From a virus, in the IMG/VR virus record IMGVR_UViG_3300031232_000020, positions 1-34,185 of that record: a stretch of 34,185 bases of DNA; one strand, given 5' to 3'. A model generated the notes under the pieces. That model saw nothing but the letters and a program-made list of their open reading frames with translations. It did not search any database and was not told where the DNA came from. Both the position numbers and the translations under genes were made by a program. This document shows, one piece after another, positions 29,582 through 34,185 of this stretch; positions within the stretch are counted from its first letter, which is position 1, and every line of letters starts with the position of its first letter.

Positions 29582-29874
29582 AGGTCGTCCAGAACCTTCT
29601 GGGCAGCGTCCGCCGCTTTGACGACGTTTTCCGGCACGTCGTCTGCGCTGATTTCTTCAAGCAAATCTTCCAACGCGGTCATAAGCATGTCGCGTTCTTC
29701 GGCGACCTCGTCGTTTTCTGCTGCCGAATCTTCCAAGTCTAGCAGTTTGTCGATCGCGTCGATGAATTGCGGCGGTGCGCCGAACTCGATCGCGTGCGCG
29801 CGCAGCCAGTCGACCAGCTCTCGCGTCGTCATGCTGCTGCGCGCCGGCAGTGCCGCCCAGGGAAGCCACGCCAT
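29578..29874 (-). CDS. Acidic helical small protein
   Basis: 98 aa using the ATG of a TGATG overlap; an internal ATG at 29832 is an alternative start. The core (TTRELVDWLRAHAIEFGAPPQFIDAIDKLLDLED) and the strongly acidic second half (NDEVAEERDMLMTALEDLLEEISADDVPEN) look helical, possibly a DNA mimic or a protein-protein adaptor. It is coupled on both sides, with the helicase gene downstream. The function is unknown. Confidence 0.68.
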   Translation of the reverse strand: MAWLPWAALPARSSMTTRELVDWLRAHAIEFGAPPQFIDAIDKLLDLEDSAAENDEVAEERDMLMTALEDLLEEISADDVPENVVKAADAAQKVLDDL

Positions 29875-30146
29875 CACAGCCCCGCGAGGTGTTGTAGATC
29901 GCGGTCAAACGCTTCGCGCAGCTTTGCAACCGTAGCGTTGAACACGTCGTCGCGGCTGCCGTGGCCGCCAACGACAGCCAACGCCATCACGCCAGCCAAG
30001 CCGTCGACGTAGCTCGCGACAACGGCTTGGCTCACGCGCTGGTGCTTGCGGATCACGAACGAGAAGTTATGCAGGTGTTGCGTGAACATGTCGCGCGCCA
30101 GGACGGCGGCAGCGGGTTCGATCTTCAGTCCGTCGTTCATGTTCAT
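29874..30146 (-). CDS. Small helical phage protein
   Basis: 90 aa from ATG 30146, which overlaps the upstream stop in an ATGA. The body is helical (AAVLARDMFTQHLHNFSFVIRKHQRVSQAVVASYVDGLAGVMAL; FNATVAKLREAFDRDLQ). A Gly-rich loop (VVGGHGSRDD) separates the two halves. No family is recognised. The position in the leftward early operon suggests a host-takeover or replication accessory role, without direct evidence. Confidence 0.68.
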   Translation of the reverse strand: MNMNDGLKIEPAAAVLARDMFTQHLHNFSFVIRKHQRVSQAVVASYVDGLAGVMALAVVGGHGSRDDVFNATVAKLREAFDRDLQHLAGL

Positions 30147-30280
30147 TTCTTCTGCCCCAAAATTCCGTTGATACCTGTATATAGCATCCCGACTGCGAAG
30201 ACGCCTGCGGCCCACGGTTCGTGCATGCACAACGTAACTTGTGCAAAGAAACCAAGTATCGCCACTAAAATTTTTGTCAT
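30143..30280 (-). CDS. 45-aa small membrane protein
   Basis: 45 aa (MTKILVAILGFFAQ...). It has ATGA overlaps at both ends. Two hydrophobic stretches (ILVAILGFFAQVTLC and AAGVFAVGMLYTGINGIL) are separated by MHEPW, so the protein could cross the membrane twice as a hairpin. The function is unknown. Evidence is precise coupling and membrane topology. Confidence 0.55.
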   Translation of the reverse strand: MTKILVAILGFFAQVTLCMHEPWAAGVFAVGMLYTGINGILGQKK

Positions 30281-30363
30281 GGCAAAGCGCTCCATACTGC
30301 GATCCAGAGGGCGACGAGGCTCAAGAGCCCCGCCAGTTCGATGACCACGTCTGCGCGAGTCAC
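30277..30363 (-). CDS. 28-aa single-span micro-protein
   Basis: 28 aa with a GTG start. It has a consensus SD (AAGGAG, eight bases before the GTG). It overlaps the genes on both sides by four bases (GTGA and ATGA). After six residues the rest is one membrane helix (VIELAGLLSLVALWIAVWSAL). It is probably a real translated micro-protein, although it could also serve mainly to couple translation. Confidence 0.5.
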   Translation of the reverse strand: MTRADVVIELAGLLSLVALWIAVWSALP

Positions 30364-30461
30364 TTGTTCTGCTCCTTCAAGAAAGCCTCGACTCGGCGCT
30401 TCCACTCCAGGCGCTGCATCGGGGTCATGTTCTTGAGACCTTCGCGCAAAAGCTGTTCCAT
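30360..30461 (-). CDS. 33-aa basic helical micro-protein
   Basis: 33 aa (MEQLLREGLKNMTPMQRLEW...). GGGAGG lies five bases before the ATG, a very good SD, and the stop overlaps the next GTG. The whole sequence is predicted as an amphipathic helix with alternating basic and acidic residues. No family is recognised. Confidence 0.55.
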   Translation of the reverse strand: MEQLLREGLKNMTPMQRLEWKRRVEAFLKEQNK

Positions 30462-30472
30462 GATGTCCTCCC

Positions 30473-30673
30473 TTACTCGGCGCAATTGAAGTGCATGGCG
30501 TTCTGAAACCGGGTTTCAACAGCCGGCCGCGCCAGGATCGCGATGCCGCGCAGGCAGTCCGCGAAAATGGCGCGGTAGGAGCGATGCGAAGACGGGTGCT
30601 TAATAGCGATCTGCTCGGCGACGACTTTGCGGGCTGCAGCGTGGGCGGCTTTGAAGGTTTCGGACTTGGTCAT
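30473..30673 (-). CDS. 66-aa basic protein, first gene of the small-gene operon
   Basis: 66 aa with GGAG seven to eight bases before the ATG. The composition is helical and basic (FKAAHAAARKVVAEQIAIKHP, SYRAIFADCLRGIAILARPAVE). Its promoter and leader are duplicated upstream of the 35-aa gene at 33702-33809: an identical 13-base leader word GCTGGAGAGCACC and a shared block before the -35. A DNA- or protein-binding early function is possible but not shown. Confidence 0.65.
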   Translation of the reverse strand: MTKSETFKAAHAAARKVVAEQIAIKHPSSHRSYRAIFADCLRGIAILARPAVETRFQNAMHFNCAE

Positions 30674-30698
30674 GGTGCTCTCCAGCGGTTGATGACCT

Positions 30699-30727
30699 TA
30701 TGTACGCGCGCTCGCGTACTGTAGCAA
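30699..30727 (-). promoter_or_regulatory. Promoter of the small-gene/helicase operon
   Basis: Minus-strand TTGCTA (30727-30722), a 17-base spacer and TACATA (30704-30699). The spacer holds two GTACG-type words in inverted orientation (AGTACGCGAGCGCGCGTAC), a possible operator. Upstream of the -35 lies CATTTCGTGA, shared with the promoter at 33839-33868. Confidence 0.5.
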
Positions 30728-30738
30728 GTCACGAAATG

Positions 30739-31056
30739 TTACAGCGACAGCCCCAAATTTGCAGCGACGTCCCAAGTACGCGCCACAAGCTCGCCAACCG
30801 TCATCACCTCGGCGCCCGGCTGCGGCATGCCCAGGTCCTGGTACTCGATTTCGGTGCCGTCGGCGAACCTGCAGACGCCTGCCGGGATGATCTGGCCCCG
30901 CGGCGTGTTGACCACGACGCGCAGCTCCGGCCGATCGCAGCGCACGAGCACGGCGGTGTGCGAGACCATGAATCGAACATCTGCCTGGATCAGCGCGACC
31001 GTCTCGGCGACGGGTACTGGGTCCCACGGCATACGCGGTATGAGGTCGTCAGCCAT
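30739..31056 (-). CDS. Hypothetical 105-aa protein
   Basis: 105 aa from ATG 31056, overlapping the upstream gene by eight bases; the longer frame to 31134 is rejected because it would run through that gene. The N-terminus has RMPWDPVPVAE, one of several MPW motifs in this phage. The rest is beta-rich (VRFMVSHTAVLVRCDRPELRVVVNT, AGVCRFADGTEIEYQDLG), with a helical end (TVGELVARTWDVAANLG). No family is recognised. Its stop lies within the element duplicated near the right edge. Confidence 0.68.
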   Translation of the reverse strand: MADDLIPRMPWDPVPVAETVALIQADVRFMVSHTAVLVRCDRPELRVVVNTPRGQIIPAGVCRFADGTEIEYQDLGMPQPGAEVMTVGELVARTWDVAANLGLSL

Positions 31057-31243
31057 GTTCGACGGTCGCTCGGAGCCCGTAATAGCCCGACACCGGGTCC
31101 GTCCACGTTTCGATCCGAGAGGTTTCCGGGTCAAAACTTTCGAGCATGCCGCGGTCTATCATTACGCGACCGCCTACAGATTGCAGCACAGCCCAAAGCG
31201 TGCGCCGCCACTGTTCTTCCGTCATCGGCATGAGCGGGTTCAT
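31049..31243 (-). CDS. Hypothetical 64-aa protein
   Basis: 64 aa, ATGA overlap with the small membrane gene upstream; a second in-frame ATG lies at 31231. The sequence TEEQWRRTLWAVLQSVGGRVMIDRGMLESFDP followed by WTDPVSGYYGLRATVEHG looks like a compact alpha/beta protein of the type found in phage early operons. No function is recognised. Confidence 0.65.
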   Translation of the reverse strand: MNPLMPMTEEQWRRTLWAVLQSVGGRVMIDRGMLESFDPETSRIETWTDPVSGYYGLRATVEHG

Positions 31244-31338
31244 CGCAGCGCCACCACGACAAAATTGACGAACGCAGCGGCCGACAGCGCTATCATGACG
31301 CCAATTGCGATCCAGTCTCGGGTGTCTTCGTATCCCAC
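31240..31338 (-). CDS. 32-aa single-span micro-protein
   Basis: 32 aa with a GTG start preceded by AAGGA at nine bases. It begins inside the 52-aa gene in another frame and ends in an ATGA with the next gene. An acidic start (GYEDTRDW) is followed by one membrane helix (IAIGVMIALSAAAFVNFVVVAL). It resembles in layout the 28-aa micro-protein at 30277-30363. It is small and in a GC-rich region, so I rate it only moderately. Confidence 0.45.
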   Translation of the reverse strand: MGYEDTRDWIAIGVMIALSAAAFVNFVVVALR

Positions 31339-31451
31339 GGCATTTGTTCCTTTTTCGGTTGTTCCCAGGGCATCGCTTGCGGCTGGTGCGTCGCGCCTAG
31401 GCGGCAGCGGCCGAGCCCGTCATCTTCAGGTCGGCCGCAGTCGCAGGTCAT
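31293..31451 (-). CDS. 52-aa protein with Cys pair and two MPW motifs
   Basis: 52 aa (MTCDCGRPEDDGLGRC...). The N-terminus has three Cys (C3, C5, C16) that could bind zinc. The second half contains AMPWEQPKKEQ and MPWDTKTPE, two copies of a motif also found at the ends of the prim-pol, the methyltransferase and TerL. Its ATG overlaps the stop of a 15-codon reading frame that continues the prim-pol frame past its TGA. Function unknown; perhaps an adaptor. Confidence 0.5.
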   Translation of the reverse strand: MTCDCGRPEDDGLGRCRLGATHQPQAMPWEQPKKEQMPWDTKTPETGSQLAS

Positions 31452-31513
31452 AGTTCGCGGACCTGATCAAAGATGGCAGCCGGATGTAGATCCATGTACG
31501 CGTCGTGCTCTCG

Positions 31514-33562
31514 TCATTGCCATGGCATCTTCCCCTCGTTCATGTTCCAAGGTGCTGTCACGACCAGCGCGATTGCGCCAGTCGGCGCGTATACTGCCAA
31601 AAACGGGCACGACGCCATTGTACGGAAGTGCCCGCTATTTAGCAAGGTCTGAACCTGATCTTTGGTGAACATTTTTGCAGCACCGGCGCGACTGACGACA
31701 AATGCGGGCGCCTCGCCGCGGATCTGGTGGCCGAGCTCGCTGGCGACCGTCTCGAATTTGACCATGTAGCCTGCGCGAATCGCATCCATGCCTTCCGCGA
31801 CGGCGCCCGGCAGCAGTGCGGCCAGCTTCATTGCGGCGCTTTGCTCCTCTTCGGCTTCGCTGACAAATGCCTCGCGCTTGAACACGTTGACGGTCGTGAT
31901 GCGGCCCTTGCTATCCTGGCCGTAGTTTTCGCTGACAACCTTGCCAACAACGCTCTTGGCTTTCGGGGCGCCGCGCGCTTTGCCACAGTCTATCGAGACC
32001 TGGTCTCGGGCGCCAGCGGTGACGCGGTACATGAATCCTGCGTTGCCGGACTTCGCGCCGTTGCCTTTCTGCCAGGCGTCCTCGTTGCCGAGCGGCAGAT
32101 GATCTGTGACGATCAACGCAGCTGCGGTGCGGCGTGCGACATTTTTGAGGATGAACATGGCCTTGAGCACAGCCTCGGTGTCATTGTCGGCGAAGCACAG
32201 CCCTGAAGCGCCCCATGTGTCGAGCACGATGATATCGACGCGCTTGCCCATCGCGGCCATGGCCTGGACTTGGCCGCAGCATTGCAGATCGAACGCAGCG
32301 GGGTCCATCACGCCGCGGATCAGGTGGAACCGGTTGGCGAGATCCTGGCCGTTTGGCTCCTGTCGAAGCAGGTGCCTTACGCGTCGTTCTGTGCCGTAAT
32401 CATCCTCGGCGGCCACCCATAGGACATGACCGTCGGGACGTTCAATATCGGCATCAAGCCAGTTTCGCCCAGTGAGGAAACTGATTGCTGCGTCCGTCGC
32501 AACAGTTGATTTACCTGCGCCACTGTGTCCTGTGAGGAAGTGCACCTCGCTCGCAAGAAATCGCTGATGAATGATCCATGGTAGCTCGGCATTGTCATCC
32601 TCCAATGAGATTTCAAAACCGGAACGCTGCACCTTGACGGGCAGATTGCGCGCGTCCTCTATGCCTTGCAGCATCTGGCGCCGACTGACGATCGCTTGCA
32701 TGATCAGGTTGCCGCGCAAGACTGGCAAGTGATTGTGGCGTTCGATCTCCTCGCGCAGCGTGCGGCCGCCCAGGCCCTCGTCGAGATGGTGGCCCGCGTC
32801 CTCGATCGCTTTCTCGATCTCCCCGCGCGTCACGATGCCGTTGAGCTCGGCGAACTTCAGGACGCCTACCAGGCTGAAGATGGTCGAGCCGCGGCCCTCG
32901 GTCTTGCCGCGCAGCTCGTTGGTCAGCGTGCCCAGGTATTTTAGCGACGCGTCTCGTCCGGCTTGCCATTCGTCCTGGGTTCTTGGAGCCGCTTCTTCAA
33001 GCTCTCCCACGCTTGCTGTTTCGTGGTCGGCGGAGAAACGAAGACTGGTCCCCGCCCGTGCAGGTACCTCCGCCAAAACAGATTGAAGTTGAGCGGTCGT
33101 AAGACGTGGCCACTCTGCATCCCAGTTCTCCCATTCGTACGGCTGGTTGGTGTCCTTATGCGGACCGAAGGCGACGAACTGGCCGCCCATCAATTGGAGT
33201 TTGTCGCCGTTCGGGAACGAGTAGGTGCGGCCTTTTACCGGCTCGTCGACGAGGAAGAACGGAACCAAGAAACGAGGTTTCCGCCCCCATCGTACGGGGA
33301 TACGATCGCCCATGACCGATTTAAACGCAGCGAGTAGACGCCCGGCCGTATCAGGGTCTCCAACGTCACAGTCAAATCCACTGAGACCTCCATCCCCGCA
33401 GCGAAGCCCGATGGCATTGCTGTTCGGGTAGCGTATGGGGCTTGTCCAAGCATTCCAGCCACTCCCTATGGGGCTCTTGGAGCCCCGAGAAATCGACAGC
33501 GGAAACATCCCGCGCGCCAGGACTTGCGACCAGAACTCGTCAGTGCTATTTGGGAAGGGCAT
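31514..33562 (-). CDS. Prim-pol plus RepA-like helicase (replication initiator/primase)
   Basis: 682 aa. The N-terminal 160 residues look like a bifunctional primase-polymerase domain: SGWNAWTSPIRYP, GLRCGDGGLSGFDCDV with catalytic D64 and D66, and KLQLMGGQFVAFGPH. The C-terminal half is a RecA-fold helicase of the RepA/AAA_25 type: Walker A GHSGAGKST (K351), VLWVAAEDDYGTERRVRHLL, and Walker B IIVLDTWGASGL. A final 130 residues form an extra domain ending GKMPWQ. It would prime and unwind DNA for the family A polymerase. The SD is weak (AGGT). The TGA stop is followed by 22 further open codons in frame. Confidence 0.87.
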   Translation of the reverse strand: MPFPNSTDEFWSQVLARGMFPLSISRGSKSPIGSGWNAWTSPIRYPNSNAIGLRCGDGGLSGFDCDVGDPDTAGRLLAAFKSVMGDRIPVRWGRKPRFLVPFFLVDEPVKGRTYSFPNGDKLQLMGGQFVAFGPHKDTNQPYEWENWDAEWPRLTTAQLQSVLAEVPARAGTSLRFSADHETASVGELEEAAPRTQDEWQAGRDASLKYLGTLTNELRGKTEGRGSTIFSLVGVLKFAELNGIVTRGEIEKAIEDAGHHLDEGLGGRTLREEIERHNHLPVLRGNLIMQAIVSRRQMLQGIEDARNLPVKVQRSGFEISLEDDNAELPWIIHQRFLASEVHFLTGHSGAGKSTVATDAAISFLTGRNWLDADIERPDGHVLWVAAEDDYGTERRVRHLLRQEPNGQDLANRFHLIRGVMDPAAFDLQCCGQVQAMAAMGKRVDIIVLDTWGASGLCFADNDTEAVLKAMFILKNVARRTAAALIVTDHLPLGNEDAWQKGNGAKSGNAGFMYRVTAGARDQVSIDCGKARGAPKAKSVVGKVVSENYGQDSKGRITTVNVFKREAFVSEAEEEQSAAMKLAALLPGAVAEGMDAIRAGYMVKFETVASELGHQIRGEAPAFVVSRAGAAKMFTKDQVQTLLNSGHFRTMASCPFLAVYAPTGAIALVVTAPWNMNEGKMPWQ

Positions 33563-33600
33563 TCACGACCTGACCGTGTGTGCGAGTGTGACCGGCGCGG

Positions 33601-33641
33601 ACCCCGATGCAGTTTCAGCCCTGCATCGGGGTTTCGTTTTT
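33601..33641 (+). terminator. Strong hairpin with T-run, terminator on the plus strand
   Basis: ACCCCGATGCAG pairs perfectly with CTGCATCGGGGT (12 bp, 8-base loop), followed by TTTCGTTTTT, a textbook intrinsic terminator for rightward transcription. No rightward gene precedes it; both flanking genes are leftward. Read leftward there is no T-run, and the hairpin would fall at the very 5' end of the prim-pol mRNA. Confidence 0.7.
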
Positions 33642-33666
33642 AGCGCCTCGACGCGTCAGCGTGCAA
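33637..33666 (-). promoter_or_regulatory. Candidate promoter of the prim-pol operon
   Basis: Minus-strand TTGCAC (33666-33661), an 18-base spacer and TAAAAA (33642-33637). Transcription would start at about 33630, so the 5' leader would begin with the 12-bp hairpin. The -10 coincides with the T-run of the plus-strand terminator, so its assignment is uncertain. Confidence 0.35.
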
Positions 33667-33701
33667 TAGCTAGGGCTTGTGTTGCGGATCGGTACAAAAT
33701 A

Positions 33702-33809
33702 CTAAAGTGCCTTGCGGAAGTACCGCAGCAGCTGTGTGCGCACCGGCACGACGTAGAACTGCTCGGCGTAGGGGTTGAGACGGGCGAGGATCCTGCTTGC
33801 TTCGGTCAT
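33702..33809 (-). CDS. 35-aa small protein
   Basis: 35 aa (MTEASRILARLNPYAEQFYV...). GGAG lies seven to eight bases before the ATG. The open frame extends far upstream only because it runs through the stop-free 18-bp repeats; the SD and promoter support the ATG at 33809. It is helical with a basic end (TQLLRYFRKAL). Its leader (GCTGGAGAGCACC) is identical to that of the 66-aa gene at 30473-30673. Confidence 0.5.
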   Translation of the reverse strand: MTEASRILARLNPYAEQFYVVPVRTQLLRYFRKAL

Positions 33810-33838
33810 TTGGTGCTCTCCAGCGTTTGTGTGATTTC

Positions 33839-33868
33839 CTTGTACGTACTCATTCCGTACAAATCCAA
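33839..33868 (-). promoter_or_regulatory. Candidate promoter of the 35-aa gene (duplicated cassette)
   Basis: Minus-strand TTGGAT (33868-33863), an 18-base spacer with TGTACGG and GTACG words, and TACAAG (33844-33839). CATTTCGTGA lies immediately upstream, as at the promoter at 30699-30727. Confidence 0.45.
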
Positions 33869-33880
33869 TCACGAAATGTT

Positions 33881-34185
33881 TCAGTAGACCCACGTATTGC
33901 CGTACACCCACGCATCGCCGGACACCCACGCATTGCCGGACACCCGCGCATTGTCGGACACCCACGCACTGCCGGACACCTGCGCATTGCCGGACACCCG
34001 CGCATCGCCGTACACCCACGCATCGCCGTACACCCGCGCATTGTCGGACACCCACGCACTGCCGGACACCTGCGCATTGTCGGACACCCACGCATTGTCG
34101 GACACCTGCGCACTGTCGGACACCCACGCATTGCCGTACACCCACGCATCGCCGTACACCCGCGCATTGTCGGACACCCGCGCAT
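33881..34185 (-). CDS. Hexapeptide-repeat (beta-helix) protein, 3' part
   Basis: Open from the right edge to a TGA at 33881; the start lies outside the window. About 100 residues are visible, made almost wholly of the hexapeptide V-[SY]-[GD]-[NDS]-A-[RWQ], about 16 copies. A Val every six residues followed by small turn residues is the hallmark of a left-handed beta-helix, and similar V-S-G-N-A / V-Y-G-D-A repeat proteins occur in phages and bacteria without known function. Repeats alternate Arg, Trp and Gln at the sixth position, which would form stripes along one face. It could be an adhesin-like or structural rod. All three minus frames are open, but only this one gives a meaningful repeat. 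Confidence 0.7.
   Translation of the reverse strand, partial: ARVSDNARVYGDAWVYGNAWVSDSAQVSDNAWVSDNAQVSGSAWVSDNARVYGDAWVYGDARVSGNAQVSGSAWVSDNARVSGNAWVSGDAWVYGNTWVY
33884..34185. repeat. Tandem 18-bp repeats
   Basis: Continuous 18-base units reading (plus strand) like CCGGACACCCACGCATTG with changes at a few fixed positions, running to the window end. They contain no spacers and no stop in any minus-strand frame. The window probably ends here because the repeat stops assembly. Confidence 0.9.

Noticed and set aside
33702-34145. 147-aa fusion of a Cys-rich repeat to the 35-aa protein
   Set aside because: The repeat is read in the wrong frame; the 35-aa gene has its own SD and promoter after the repeat gene stop.
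33884-34185. CRISPR-like repeat array
   Set aside because: The 18-bp units are directly adjacent with no spacers and encode a continuous hexapeptide repeat.
19654-34185. Lysogeny module (integrase, CI-type repressor, antirepressor)
   Set aside because: I looked for integrase R-H-R-Y patterns and repressor-type HTH plus peptidase proteins and found none; the winged-helix and RHH proteins do not suffice.
1-34185. tRNA genes
   Set aside because: No cloverleaf with a GTTCRA-type T-arm and flanking acceptor stem was found by eye in the few intergenic stretches; a covariance-model search would be decisive.

Overview
The window is part of the genome of a tailed phage with a high-GC genome, most likely a short-tailed (podovirus-like) phage of a Gram-negative, probably proteobacterial, host. 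The signs are P22-type tail-machine proteins (gp4-like and gp10-like, then a coiled-coil needle candidate), a DNA-ejection-type protein, no tape-measure or sheath gene, sigma70-like promoters, Sec signal peptides and very tight ATGA/TGATG gene overlaps. Both edges cut genes: a tail-fibre gene at base 1 and a hexapeptide-repeat gene at base 34185. I see no integrase, repressor, tRNA or CRISPR array, so lifestyle cannot be settled from gene content.

Layout. 1-4946 (+): six tail-fibre/tailspike genes, partly paralogous, two of which begin with a Sec signal peptide. 5002-6800 (+): lysis region with an endolysin, a 3TM-holin-like protein and three small membrane proteins. 6797-8341 (+): large terminase. 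8277-8846: a divergent pair, a 67-aa gene (-) and a tandem ribbon-helix-helix regulator (+), around a clear promoter. 8843-12698 (-): portal, an overlapping 77-aa gene, a GroES-like co-chaperonin, a scaffold candidate and two small virion or assembly genes. 12826-19653 (mostly +): major capsid protein with a terminator, zinc-ribbon protein, gp4-like adaptor, DUF6527-like protein, gp10-like protein, needle candidate and ejection protein, interrupted by minus-strand accessory genes (71-aa protein, 132-aa protein, VRR-NUC nuclease, RHH protein).

19654-33809 (-) is the replication and early region, apparently a series of leftward operons each with its own promoter: (i) a prim-pol/RepA-type helicase with small genes; (ii) a chain of very small genes leading to an SF2 helicase; (iii) a 164-aa protein, a Cas4-like exonuclease and a deoxyribosyltransferase-like enzyme; (iv) a ssDNA-binding protein and a family A DNA polymerase with Leu at the Pol I 762 position; (v) a SNF2-type helicase, a beta-class DNA methyltransferase and a GNAT acetyltransferase. 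At the right edge 18-bp repeats encode a hexapeptide (beta-helix) protein.

The prim-pol/helicase, SSB and PolA would form the replisome. The Cas4-like nuclease, SF2 helicases and VRR-NUC nuclease fit recombination or DNA processing. The methyltransferase cassette probably modifies phage DNA. The co-chaperonin probably adapts host GroEL to fold the capsid protein. The points most worth a second look are the co-chaperonin inside an inverted head-assembly operon, the tail fibres with signal peptides, the gene overlapping the portal, the tandem RHH regulator, a recurrent Met-Pro-Trp-acidic/Gln motif, and a duplicated promoter-leader cassette.
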